From Sphingomonas taxi (lineage in GTDB: Bacteria; Pseudomonadota; Alphaproteobacteria; Sphingomonadales; Sphingomonadaceae): DNA of 64,000 nucleotides. The stretch lies in contig QFQI01000001.1 in NCBI GenBank assembly GCA_003243195.1, positions 496,001 to 560,000 on the forward strand. The letters run 5' to 3'. Under the pieces are notes generated by a model, which saw only the letters and a list, made by a program, of their open reading frames with translations, had not been told where the DNA came from and did no database searches. Shown here one piece after another: positions 26,170 to 34,772 of this stretch (positions within the stretch are counted from its first letter, which is position 1; each line of letters opens with the position of its first letter). The translations under genes were made by a program, and so were the position numbers.

Positions 26170-28929
26170 ATGCGTCTTTTCTGTTTTCTGCTGGCCTCCA
26201 CCGCCGCGCTACCGGCGCAGGCGCAGGACACCCCTGTGCCGCCCGCCGCGACGCCGGGCAGCGACGCGGCGGCGGCGCACGCCGGCCAGGGCGCGTCCGA
26301 CGCGGACGAGGAGATGGGCGACGAGATCGTCGTGACCGGCGCGCGCGGGCAGCGCGGCGCGGTGATCGGCGATGTCACCCCCGAGCAGCAACTGTCGCCC
26401 GCCGACATCCGCAGCTATGGCGTCAGCTCGGTCACCGAATTGCTCAACGAGCTGACCCCGCAGACCAGCTCCGGGCGCGGCGCGGGCGGCGCGCCGGTGG
26501 TGTTGCTGAACGGGCGGCGCATCTCGGGCTTTCAGGAGATCCGCGACCTGCCCACCGAGGCGATCCAGCGCGTCGACATCCTGCCCGAGGAAGTGGCGCT
26601 GAAATACGGCTATCGCGCCGATCAGCGCGTGGTGAACTTCGTGCTGCGCCGCCGCTTCCGCGCGGTCACCGCCGAACTGGAGGATCGCCACGCGACCGAG
26701 GGCGGCCGCAACACGCCGGGCGGCGAGCTGGACCTGCTGCGCATCCGCGACAACGGCCGCGTCAACCTGCACCTCGAATACAGCCAGGCGAGCGCGCTGA
26801 CCGAGGATGAGCGCGACATCGTGCAGGCGCCGAACACCGCCGCGATCGGCGGCAACGTGTCGGCGACCAATCGTGGCGCGATCGACCCGCTGTTCGGCGC
26901 CGCGACAGCGCTGGGCGTGCCGGCGCTCGCCGCGACGCAGGTGCCCGCGCTCGGCGATTTCTCGACCACGCGCAACGTCACCGACCAGTCAGCCTATCGC
27001 ACGCTGCTGCCCAGCCAGCGCACGCTCAGCGCCAACGGCACCTATGCGACGACGATCTTCGGCAACGTGGCCGCGACGCTGAACGCGACCGTCGACCACA
27101 ATCGCACGCGCGCGCTGCGCGGGCTGGCGGAGGTCGATCTGGACCTGCCGGTCGGCAGCCCCTTCTCGCCGTTCGCGGTGCCGGTGACGCTCAGCCGCGC
27201 GATCGACGACGTGCCGGCGCTGGTGCAGCGCGTGACCACCACGGACCTGCATGTCGGCGGCACGCTGAACGGTGATCGCGGGCGGTGGCGCTGGTCGTTG
27301 ACCGGCAATGTCGACCGCGACGAAAGCAATACCGTGACGCAGAGCGGGTTCGATACCACCGCGTTGCAGGCGGGCTTCGACGCGCTCGATCCGTTCGTCA
27401 ATCCCTATGCGCCGCTGTCCCTAGGGCGCGCGCCGGACGACAGCGGGCGCTCGGTGTCGACCACCGCCGGGCTGGATGCGCTGGCCAGCGGGCCGCTGTT
27501 CGCGCTGCCGGCGGGCGACGCCAGCACCAGCATCCGCGTCGGCGCGTCGACCAGCGACTTCTCCAGCCGGTCGGTCCGGCGCGGCGTGGCCAGCGCGGCG
27601 GACATCGGGCGCGACCTCGCCAATGCGCAGGTCAACCTCGACCTGCCGATCGCCAGCCGCTCGCGCGGGGTGCTGGGCGCGATCGGCAATCTGTCGCTGA
27701 ACGGCAATCTGGCGGTCGACCGGCTCTCCGATTTCGGCACCTTGTGGACGATCGGCTATGGCGCAAACTGGTCGCCGGTCGAAGGCGTGCGGCTGCTCGC
27801 CTCCGTCACCGACCAGGACGAGGCGCCGACGCCGGGACAGCTCGGCAATCCGGTGGTCACCACGCCGGGCGTGCGCGTGTTCGATTACGTGCGCGGCACC
27901 ACCGCCACCGTGACCACGGTGACCGGCGGCAATCCGGCACTGGTCGCCGACAATCGCCACGCGCTGAAGCTGGGGCTGGACGTGAAGCCGTGGAGCGGGC
28001 GCGACATCAACCTGCGCGCCGATTATACGCGGCAGAGCACCGACGATCCGATCGCCGCCTTTCCCAGCGCGACCGCCGCGATCGAGGCGGCGTTCCCGGA
28101 TCGCTTCCAGCGCGACACGGCGGGCAACCTGCTGCGCATCGATTCGCGCCCGATCAACTTCGCGCGCAGCGAACGATCGCAGCTACGCTACGGCGTGAAC
28201 CTGTCGTTCCGGCTGAAATCCGACATCCAGAAGCGGCTGGAGGCGTATCGCGCCGGCACCGGGCCGAACCCGTTCGAGGGGATGCGACCGCCCGGCGGGG
28301 CTGGCGGTGGCGAACGCCCGCCGCAGGATCGCACCCGGCCGGACGGCAGCGCGATGAACGGCGGCACGCCGGGCGCTCCACCTCCGGGCGCGGGTGCGGG
28401 CGGCGGCTTCCGCAGCGGCCCGCGCGCCGGCGCGCAGGCCGGCGGGCGCCTGCAATTCGCGCTCTATCATACCTGGCACCTGACCGAGCGGGTGACGGTG
28501 GCGGACGGCGGCCCGGTGCTGGACCTGCTGAACGGCGACGCGATCGGCGCGTCCGGCGGACAGGCGCGGCACGAGCTGGAGGGCCAGGCCGGCTACGTCA
28601 ACAACGGGCTGGGCGCGCGACTGTCGGTCAATTACCAGAGCGGCACGCGCGTCAACGGCGGCACGGCCGGCGCACCGGAGACGCTGGACTTCGGCGACAT
28701 CGCCACCGCCAACCTGCGGCTGTTCGCCGATCTGGGCGGACGGATCGACTGGGTGCGCGCGCATCCATGGCTGCGCGGGGCGCGGGTGAGCCTGCAACTC
28801 GACAATCTGTTCAACACGCGCCGCGACGTGCGCGACCAGAGCGGCGCGACCCCGGTCGGGTTCCAGCCGGGCTATCTCGACCCGATCGGGCGGACGGTGC
28901 GGCTGTCGGTGCGCAAACTGTTCTTCTGA
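26170..28929 (+). CDS. TonB-dependent receptor
   Basis: A 919-residue outer membrane receptor. A signal peptide (MRLFCFLLASTAALPAQAQ) precedes an acidic linker with a TonB-box-like DEIVVTGARG, the plug (SVTELLNELTPQTSSGRGAG, then APVVLLNGRRISGFQE) and a beta barrel ending in the aromatic C-terminus VRLSVRKLFF. Unusual is a segment of about 55 residues rich in Gly, Pro, Arg and Ala at roughly 700-760 (GMRPPGGAGGGERPPQD), probably an extracellular loop. No substrate-specific enzyme is adjacent; the next gene is convergent, an OpuB-type transporter. Start ATG follows GGGGAAA. Confidence 0.9.
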   Translation: MRLFCFLLASTAALPAQAQDTPVPPAATPGSDAAAAHAGQGASDADEEMGDEIVVTGARGQRGAVIGDVTPEQQLSPADIRSYGVSSVTELLNELTPQTSSGRGAGGAPVVLLNGRRISGFQEIRDLPTEAIQRVDILPEEVALKYGYRADQRVVNFVLRRRFRAVTAELEDRHATEGGRNTPGGELDLLRIRDNGRVNLHLEYSQASALTEDERDIVQAPNTAAIGGNVSATNRGAIDPLFGAATALGVPALAATQVPALGDFSTTRNVTDQSAYRTLLPSQRTLSANGTYATTIFGNVAATLNATVDHNRTRALRGLAEVDLDLPVGSPFSPFAVPVTLSRAIDDVPALVQRVTTTDLHVGGTLNGDRGRWRWSLTGNVDRDESNTVTQSGFDTTALQAGFDALDPFVNPYAPLSLGRAPDDSGRSVSTTAGLDALASGPLFALPAGDASTSIRVGASTSDFSSRSVRRGVASAADIGRDLANAQVNLDLPIASRSRGVLGAIGNLSLNGNLAVDRLSDFGTLWTIGYGANWSPVEGVRLLASVTDQDEAPTPGQLGNPVVTTPGVRVFDYVRGTTATVTTVTGGNPALVADNRHALKLGLDVKPWSGRDINLRADYTRQSTDDPIAAFPSATAAIEAAFPDRFQRDTAGNLLRIDSRPINFARSERSQLRYGVNLSFRLKSDIQKRLEAYRAGTGPNPFEGMRPPGGAGGGERPPQDRTRPDGSAMNGGTPGAPPPGAGAGGGFRSGPRAGAQAGGRLQFALYHTWHLTERVTVADGGPVLDLLNGDAIGASGGQARHELEGQAGYVNNGLGARLSVNYQSGTRVNGGTAGAPETLDFGDIATANLRLFADLGGRIDWVRAHPWLRGARVSLQLDNLFNTRRDVRDQSGATPVGFQPGYLDPIGRTVRLSVRKLFF

Positions 28930-28932
28930 CGC

Positions 28933-30447
28933 CTACAACCCGATCCGCCGCGCCAGCCAGGTCGCGGCGGCCTCGGGCGACTGCTTGTCGCGGTCGCGGT
29001 CGACCAGGTAATTGGCCTCGCGCATCGCCGCCACGGGCACGCGCCCGAGCAGCGGGCGCAGCGCGGCGGCGAAGCGCGCGTCGCGGCGATGGGCGGGCGA
29101 CAGCAGCACGATCGCGTCATAGCCCGGGATCGCGCCCTTCGGATCGGCGAGCACCGTCAGGCGCTGCGCCGCGATGCGCCCATCGGAGGAAAAGGCGCTG
29201 ATGACGTCGACACGCCCGCTGTCGATCGCGCGGTACATGAAGGTCGGACTGTACGGCGTGGCGCTGGCGAAGCGCAGCGGATAGGCGCGGCGGATCGCGC
29301 GCCATTCCGCGCGATCGAGGAACTCCAGGTCGGCGCCGAACCGCAGCCGCGGCGACGCAGGCACCAGATCGGCCAGCGTGGCGATGCCGCGCGCGCGCGC
29401 ATCGTCGCCGCGCATCGCGAAGGCATAGGCATTCTCGAAACCCAGCGTCCCCAGCACGGTGACGCCGTGCGTCGCGCGCGCCCAGGCGGCGATGTCGCGC
29501 ACCTGCGCCGCGCGCGGCGGCACGTCGCGGCGACGCATCTCCGCACCCCAGATCGTGCCGGCATAATCGACATAGACGTCGATCGCGCCGCCGGCCAGCG
29601 CGCCGAACGCCACCGCCGACCCCAGCCCGTCGCGGTAGCTGACCGTATAGCCGGCGCGCTCCAGCCGCGCGCCGATCAGCCGCGCCAGGATATATTGTTC
29701 GGAAAAGTTCTTCGCCCCCACCACCACGCGGCGCTCGCGCGCGCCGCTCCACAAGGGCGCGCTGGCCGCCAGCGTCGCGGCCGCCAGCGCCGCCACCGCC
29801 AGCCACACGCGCCGCCAGCGCCGCTCGCCGGCAGCGCGCTCGCCGAACGCCAGCAGCGCGTCCACCGCCAGCGCCAGCGCCGCCGCCGACACGCAGCCGG
29901 CGATCACCAGCGTCCACGCCTGCGTCTGGAGTCCGGCGAAGATCAGGTCGCCCAGGCTCGGCTGCCCGACCGTGGTGGAGAGCGTCGCCGCGCCGATCGT
30001 CCAGACGGCGGCGGTACGCACCCCCGCCATGGCCACCGGCAGCACCAGCGGCAGCTCCACCAGCCGCAGCTTCTGCGCCGCCGTCATGCCGATGCCGTCC
30101 GCCGCCTCCAGCACCGCCGGGTCCAGCCCGCGCAGCCCGGTGACGAGATTGCGCACGATCGGCAGCAGCGCATAGAGGGTCAGCGCGAGCAGCGCGGGGA
30201 GGAAGCCGAGCGCGGGCACGCCGTGCCCGATCCACAGCAGCACCGGATAGAAAAGCGCGAGCAGCGCGAGGCTGGGGATCGTCTGCACCAGGCTGGCGGC
30301 GCCCAGCACCGCCGCCGCCATGCGCGGCCGGCGCGCGGAGCGGATGCCCAGCGGCACGCCGATCGCCAGCGCGAGCGCCAGCGCCGTCATCGCCAGCAGC
30401 AGATGCTGTGCGGCGAGCGGCGGAATGCGGGCGATCGCGTCGTTCAT
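28933..30447 (-). CDS. OpuB-type ABC transporter, fused permease and substrate-binding domains
   Basis: A 504-residue fusion. Residues 1-220 form a permease of the glycine betaine/carnitine/choline class with six hydrophobic segments and the EAA-type loop EAADGIGMTAAQKLRLVELP. Residues about 240-504 form a type II solute-binding domain beginning VVVGAKNFSEQYILARLIG, placed after a further transmembrane segment so that it faces the periplasm. Fusion of the two parts is common in this OpuBB-OpuBC arrangement. Aromatic cage residues for quaternary amines cannot be assigned safely. The ATG is followed by four bases of overlap with the ATPase gene. Confidence 0.88.
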   Translation of the reverse strand: MNDAIARIPPLAAQHLLLAMTALALALAIGVPLGIRSARRPRMAAAVLGAASLVQTIPSLALLALFYPVLLWIGHGVPALGFLPALLALTLYALLPIVRNLVTGLRGLDPAVLEAADGIGMTAAQKLRLVELPLVLPVAMAGVRTAAVWTIGAATLSTTVGQPSLGDLIFAGLQTQAWTLVIAGCVSAAALALAVDALLAFGERAAGERRWRRVWLAVAALAAATLAASAPLWSGARERRVVVGAKNFSEQYILARLIGARLERAGYTVSYRDGLGSAVAFGALAGGAIDVYVDYAGTIWGAEMRRRDVPPRAAQVRDIAAWARATHGVTVLGTLGFENAYAFAMRGDDARARGIATLADLVPASPRLRFGADLEFLDRAEWRAIRRAYPLRFASATPYSPTFMYRAIDSGRVDVISAFSSDGRIAAQRLTVLADPKGAIPGYDAIVLLSPAHRRDARFAAALRPLLGRVPVAAMREANYLVDRDRDKQSPEAAATWLARRIGL

Positions 30448-31223
30448 CCGGCCAGCGCCGCCAGCCGCAGGGCCTGTGCGCGCGGCACCGCGACCAGCGC
30501 CTGCGCCGCGTCCCCGCCGGCGCCGGCCAGCAGCGCGGCGGGGGTTTCATCGGCGACGATGCGGCCGTGCGCCATCACCAGCACGCGATCGGCGAGCAGC
30601 AAAGCCTCCGCCATGTCATGCGTCACCATGATCGTGGTCAGCCGCCATGCGGCGTGGAGCCGTTTCACCGCCGCCGCCAGCGACTCGCGCGTGACCGGAT
30701 CGAGCGCGCCGAACGGCTCGTCCATCAGCAGCAGCCCTGGCCGCGTCACCAGCGCCCGCGCCACGCCGACCCGCTGCCGCTGCCCGCCGGACAGTTCGGC
30801 GGGCAGGCGCGCCGCGACATCCTGCGGCAACTCCATCATGTCGAGCATCGCCGCGACCCGCGCCGGATCGCGCCCGCCCGCCAGCCGCAGCGGCAGGGCG
30901 ACATTCTCCGCGACGCTCAGGTGCGGGAACAGGCCGACATTCTGGAAGACATAGGCGATCGCACGGCGCAGCGCGGGGGCCGGCCGGCCCGCGACGTCGG
31001 CCCCGTCCAGCATCACCCGTCCCGCATCGGGCACGACCAGCCGGTTGACGGTCTTCATCAGCGTCGACTTGCCCGACCCGGATGCTCCGACCAGCGCGAC
31101 GAACGCGCCGGCCGCGATCTCCAGCGACACCGCGTCCACCGCGCGCGCGCCGCCATAGCCTTTCGAGATGCGCTCGAACGCGATGGTCGGGCCGGGCGCG
31201 GCTCCGGGCGAAAGTGCTGGCAT
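30444..31223 (-). CDS. OpuB-type ABC transporter ATP-binding subunit
   Basis: A 259-residue ABC ATPase with Walker A GASGSGKST (46-54), signature LSGGQRQRVGVARAL and Walker B GLLLMDEPFGALDP, followed by the switch VTHDMAEAL. It powers the fused permease/binding subunit encoded immediately downstream, forming an osmoprotectant-type importer for compounds such as glycine betaine, choline or carnitine; the true substrate is not shown. It lacks the C-terminal CBS domains of OpuA-type ATPases, so ionic-strength sensing by CBS is not expected. It is divergent from the SDR gene across 59 bases. Confidence 0.9.
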   Translation of the reverse strand: MPALSPGAAPGPTIAFERISKGYGGARAVDAVSLEIAAGAFVALVGASGSGKSTLMKTVNRLVVPDAGRVMLDGADVAGRPAPALRRAIAYVFQNVGLFPHLSVAENVALPLRLAGGRDPARVAAMLDMMELPQDVAARLPAELSGGQRQRVGVARALVTRPGLLLMDEPFGALDPVTRESLAAAVKRLHAAWRLTTIMVTHDMAEALLLADRVLVMAHGRIVADETPAALLAGAGGDAAQALVAVPRAQALRLAALAG

Positions 31224-31282
31224 CGCCGCCCGTGATGCGGGAAGCGTGCGGGACGAACAAGAGTGAAGACGGGAGAGCGGGC

Positions 31283-32068
31283 ATGAAGGCGATGCTGGTC
31301 ACGGGCGGCGGCTCGGGGATCGGGCGCGCGGTGGCGCGGCTGTTCAGCGAGCGGGGCTGGCGCGTCGGGCTGGCGGACATCGACGCGCGCGCGCTGAACG
31401 AGACGGCGGCGCTGCTGCCCGCCGATCGCACCAGCACGCATGTGATGGACGTGCGCGATGCATCGGAATGGGAACATGTGCTGACCGACTTCGCCGCGAT
31501 CGGCGAGGGGCGGCTCGACGTGCTGTTCAACAACGCCGGGATCGCCGCGGGCGGATCGTTCGCGGACATCGGGCTGGACGCGATCGACCGGGTGATCGAC
31601 GTCAACTTCCGCGGAATGGCCTATGGTGCGCGCATGGCGTTCCCGTATCTGAAGGCGACGCCGGGATCGTGCCTGCTCAACACCGCCTCCGCTTCCGCGA
31701 TCTACGGCTCGGCGGGGCTGGCGATCTATTCGGCGACCAAGTTCGCGGTGCGCGGGCTGACCGAGGCGCTGGACGGGGAATGGTCGCCCCACGGGGTGCG
31801 CGTCCGCTCGTTGATGCCGGGCTTCATCGACACGAACCTGCTGTCGGTGCCGGTCGCGGGCGCCAACCGCACCGCGCGCGACACGGTGGTGGCGGCGAAG
31901 CTGGAGTTCACGCCGGTCGAGACGGTCGCGGAGAAGGCATGGGAAGCGGTGCACGGCGAACGGCTGCACACGCCCGTCGGGCCGACCGCGCGGCGCATGG
32001 CGTTCGCGGCGCGCTGGATGCCCGGACGGCTGCGCGCGATGATGCACCAGGCCGCACGCCGGGGGTGA
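31283..32068 (+). CDS. SDR family NAD(P)-dependent oxidoreductase
   Basis: A 261-residue short-chain dehydrogenase. Cofactor motif TGGGSGIG (residues 7-14), NNAG in LFNNAGIAAGG and the catalytic YxxxK in IYSATKFAVRG are all intact, so it should be an active oxidoreductase with a Rossmann fold; the substrate is not predictable. The ATG at 31283 is preceded by GGGAGAG and removes a long upstream extension that is shadow of the divergent ATPase gene. A CCGCAG/CTGCGG hairpin lies 15 to 35 bases after the stop. Confidence 0.9.
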   Translation: MKAMLVTGGGSGIGRAVARLFSERGWRVGLADIDARALNETAALLPADRTSTHVMDVRDASEWEHVLTDFAAIGEGRLDVLFNNAGIAAGGSFADIGLDAIDRVIDVNFRGMAYGARMAFPYLKATPGSCLLNTASASAIYGSAGLAIYSATKFAVRGLTEALDGEWSPHGVRVRSLMPGFIDTNLLSVPVAGANRTARDTVVAAKLEFTPVETVAEKAWEAVHGERLHTPVGPTARRMAFAARWMPGRLRAMMHQAARRG

Positions 32069-32260
32069 GCGGTGGTGGATCCGCAGACCGAAGCTGCGGT
32101 TGACCGACCTCGCTGCTTCGCCACGCTCGCCGCGACGGGCGACGGCTGGTCGTCGTCCCCCTTGGCGATCGTCATCGTCGCGCGGGCAGTATCCCGAACT
32201 CCGGGTCCGAACACAGCCCCGGCGTTCGGCTCCCCGCCCATGCGGGACTGACGAAAACCC

Positions 32261-33364
32261 CTACACCCGCATCGGCATCAGCACGTACAGCGCCGGGCTC
32301 TTGTCGTTCTCGCGGATCAGGGTCGGGGCGGCGGCGTCGGCGAGGTGGACTTCCACCTGGTCGGTGCCGATCTGTCCCAGGATATCGAGCAGGTAACGGC
32401 TGTTGAAGCCGATCTCGAACGGCGTCGCGGCATAGTCGCCGGGCACTTCCTCGGCGGCGGTGCCGTTTTCCGGGCTGGTCACCGACAGCGTGATCCTGTC
32501 GCGGTCCAGCGCCATCTTCACCGCGCGCGTCTTCTCGGTGGCGATGGTCGACACGCGATCGACGCCCTCCATGAAGCTCTTGGGATCCAGCTTCAGGATC
32601 TTGTCGTTCCCGGTCGGGATCACGCGACTGTAATCAGGGAAGGTGCCGTCGATCAGCTTGGAGGTGAGGATCGCCTGCCCCAGGTCGAAGCGGATCTTGG
32701 TGCCCGACAGCGACACGCCGACCGAGCCGTCCACCTCGTCGAGCAGCTTGCGCAGCTCGGCGATGCATTTGCGCGGCACGATCACGTCGGGCATGTCCGC
32801 CGCGCCATCCGGCTGGTCGACCGTCACGCGCGCCAGGCGATGCCCGTCGGTCGCCGCGGCCTTCAGCACGCCTTCCGCGACGTGCAGGAAGATGCCGTTG
32901 AGATAGTAGCGCGTCTCCTCGGTGGAAATCGCGAAGCGCGTCTTGTCGATGATCTGCTTCAGCGTCTCGGCCGGCAGCTCGAACTGCGTCGGCAGCTCCC
33001 CTTCCGCGATCACCGGGAAATCATCGCGCGGCAGCGTGCCGAGCGAGAAGCGCGCACGCCCCGCCACGATCGTCATCCGACCCTCGGCAGCGGTCAGCGA
33101 CACCTGCGCGCCCTCCGGCAGCTTGCGCGCGATGTCGAACAGCGTGTGCGCGGAGATCGTCGTCGCACCCGGCTGGTCCACCGCCGCCGCGACGCTCTCG
33201 TTGATCTGCAGGTCCAGATCGGTCGCCATCAGCCGCAACTGCCCCTCGGCGGTCGCCTCCAGCAGCACGTTGGACAGGATCGGGATGGTGTTGCGCCGCT
33301 CTACCACCGACTGGACGTGGCTCAGCCCCTTCAGCAGAGTCGCGCGTTCGATCGTCGCCTTCAT
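32261..33364 (-). CDS. dnaN: DNA polymerase III beta subunit (sliding clamp)
   Basis: A 367-residue sliding clamp. The N-terminus MKATIERATLLKGLSHVQSV, SNVLLEATAEGQLRLMATDL and the C-terminus ALYVLMPMRV are standard DnaN. It forms the ring that tethers DNA polymerase III and other clamp-binding proteins. ATG 33364 is used because GGGGGAAA precedes it; an earlier in-frame start would add only seven residues. It is not beside dnaA or recF, which is normal in sphingomonads. The rho-independent terminator of the gene upstream lies within its promoter region. Confidence 0.97.
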   Translation of the reverse strand: MKATIERATLLKGLSHVQSVVERRNTIPILSNVLLEATAEGQLRLMATDLDLQINESVAAAVDQPGATTISAHTLFDIARKLPEGAQVSLTAAEGRMTIVAGRARFSLGTLPRDDFPVIAEGELPTQFELPAETLKQIIDKTRFAISTEETRYYLNGIFLHVAEGVLKAAATDGHRLARVTVDQPDGAADMPDVIVPRKCIAELRKLLDEVDGSVGVSLSGTKIRFDLGQAILTSKLIDGTFPDYSRVIPTGNDKILKLDPKSFMEGVDRVSTIATEKTRAVKMALDRDRITLSVTSPENGTAAEEVPGDYAATPFEIGFNSRYLLDILGQIGTDQVEVHLADAAAPTLIRENDKSPALYVLMPMRV

Positions 33365-33423
33365 CGTCACTTTCCCCCGGCCCACAGGTACGCACCAGGG
33401 GCAATTGGCCGCCTCCTGTTAGC

Positions 33424-33457
33424 CAAAAAGAACGGGCCGGAGCAAGCGCCCCGGCCC
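33424..33457 (-). terminator. rho-independent terminator of the outer-membrane barrel gene
   Basis: GGGCCGGAGC (33434-33443) pairs with GCCCCGGCCC (33448-33457) with one mismatch and an AAGC loop. On the minus strand it is followed at once by GTTCTTTTTGG, a good T-run. It lies 26 bases after the stop of the gene at 33483-34106 and separates it from dnaN on the same strand. Confidence 0.85.
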
Positions 33458-33482
33458 GTCCATCGCCGTTTCGGATTGGAAA

Positions 33483-34106
33483 TCAGAAGCGGATGCCCAG
33501 CCCCGCCATCAACTGGTGCCGGTCGAGGTCGATGTCATAGCCGTCGACGTCGCCGTGATGCGAATAGCGATACTCGCCCTTCACGAACGCGGTCGGGCTG
33601 AGCTTGTATTCGAGCCCCGCGCCGAGGCGGAAGCCGTCGAGATTCGCCTTGTCGACCAGCTCGCTATCGGAAGAGGTCGCGGCCTGGTAGCGGCTCTCGA
33701 CCCGCGCGTTGGTATAGCCGGCCTTGCCGTACACCATCGCCTGCGGCGAGATCACATAGCCCAGCCGCCCGCCGACATAGAGGTCGCGCCCGGCCTCCAC
33801 CGAGAAGCGGTCGCCGGCGGCGAATTCATTGTAGCTGCGCGCCTTGGTGGTCGAGTCGGTCACTTCGCCCTCGATGCCGTAGACGATGTTGCCGCGCTGG
33901 AAATCATAGCCGAGCAACCCGCCGTAGCTGAACCCCTCGCGCCCCTCCGAATCACCGTCGCCACCATCCTGCAGATTGTCGTAACCGGCCAGCGCCTCGA
34001 TGCGGCCACCCGCGAACGGGCCGTCCTGCGCGGCGGCGGGGGTGGCCAGCCCGGTGGCAAGAACGGCGGCGAGGGCGGCCGGGACGGCCAATGCAAGCGT
34101 ACGCAT
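33483..34106 (-). CDS. outer membrane beta-barrel protein (porin/OmpA-barrel-like)
   Basis: A 207-residue exported protein. Signal peptide of 26 residues ending ATPAAAQ; the mature part is an eight-strand type barrel with alternating hydrophobic residues (YGGLLGYDFQRGNIVYGIEG, LYVGGRLGYVISPQAMVYGK, AFVKGEYRYSHHG) and a C-terminal MAGLGIRF ending in Phe, the outer membrane assembly signal. It belongs with OmpW/OmpA-barrel-like small porins (OM_beta-brl). A GGAGTG ribosome-binding site precedes the ATG. It is followed by a strong terminator. Confidence 0.88.
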   Translation of the reverse strand: MRTLALAVPAALAAVLATGLATPAAAQDGPFAGGRIEALAGYDNLQDGGDGDSEGREGFSYGGLLGYDFQRGNIVYGIEGEVTDSTTKARSYNEFAAGDRFSVEAGRDLYVGGRLGYVISPQAMVYGKAGYTNARVESRYQAATSSDSELVDKANLDGFRLGAGLEYKLSPTAFVKGEYRYSHHGDVDGYDIDLDRHQLMAGLGIRF

Positions 34107-34266
34107 GTCTCACTCCATCATCATCCACCCCGAAACGCGGGGGGTGCCCGTTCAAATAGGCGCGGCGGCGCTTGTTGCATGAACCTCATATAAACGTGGA
34201 AAAGCGTTGCCATTCGGCCACAGCGCGGGGAGGAGGCGTGACGATGACTGCCCGCCGCCCTCGCAC

Positions 34267-34734
34267 ATGATGCTGGCGTTCGCCCTGCTGCTGGCCGGCG
34301 CGCGCGAGCCGCTGGGCGTATGGCAGCGCTGGGCGGCGTTGCGCGACGGTCCGCCGCCGCGCTGCTACGCGATCGCGCAGCCGCTGCGACGGGACGGAAC
34401 CACCGACCGGCGCGGCGGCTATGCCGCGGTCGCCGCGCGGCAGGGCGCCGCGCGGGTGCCGTCGGTGTCGTTTCGCCTGTCGCGACCGCGCGGCGCGGGC
34501 GCGGCGCTGACGCTGGCGATCGGCGAGCGGCGCTTCGCGCTGGTCGGCGACCGCGACACCGCGCGCGCCGCCGACGCCGCCACCGACCGCGCGATCGTGG
34601 CGGCGATGCGCGGCGCGCGGGCGATGACGCTCGCCACGCTCGACCCCGCCGGACGCGAGCTGGCCGACACCTATCCGCTCGCCGGCGCCGCCACCGCGAT
34701 CGACGCCGCACAACTGGGGTGCGCGCGCCGGTAA
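34267..34734 (+). CDS. IalB-like (invasion associated locus B) exported protein
   Basis: A 155-residue protein with a short signal-like hydrophobic start (MMLAFALLLAGA), then GVWQRWAALRDGPPPRCYAI, a central ISFRLS-like strand (VPSVSFRLSRPRGAGAALTL) and a C-terminal Cys in LGCARR. This order, with Cys33 and Cys152 ready to form a disulphide, resembles the IalB family of periplasmic proteins. Function is unknown. ATG 34267 or the next codon at 34270 can be the start; the frame is open 60 bases upstream but without a signal peptide. It precedes rlmN by 38 bases. Confidence 0.65.
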   Translation: MMLAFALLLAGAREPLGVWQRWAALRDGPPPRCYAIAQPLRRDGTTDRRGGYAAVAARQGAARVPSVSFRLSRPRGAGAALTLAIGERRFALVGDRDTARAADAATDRAIVAAMRGARAMTLATLDPAGRELADTYPLAGAATAIDAAQLGCARR

Positions 34735-34772
34735 CGCTGGAAAAACGCGCGCCATTGGCCTATGTGCGCGCG

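Noticed and set aside
32083..32104. CCGCAG/CTGCGG stem after the SDR gene as a terminator
   Set aside because: The stem is short and is followed by only two T residues. It is mentioned with the gene but not called.
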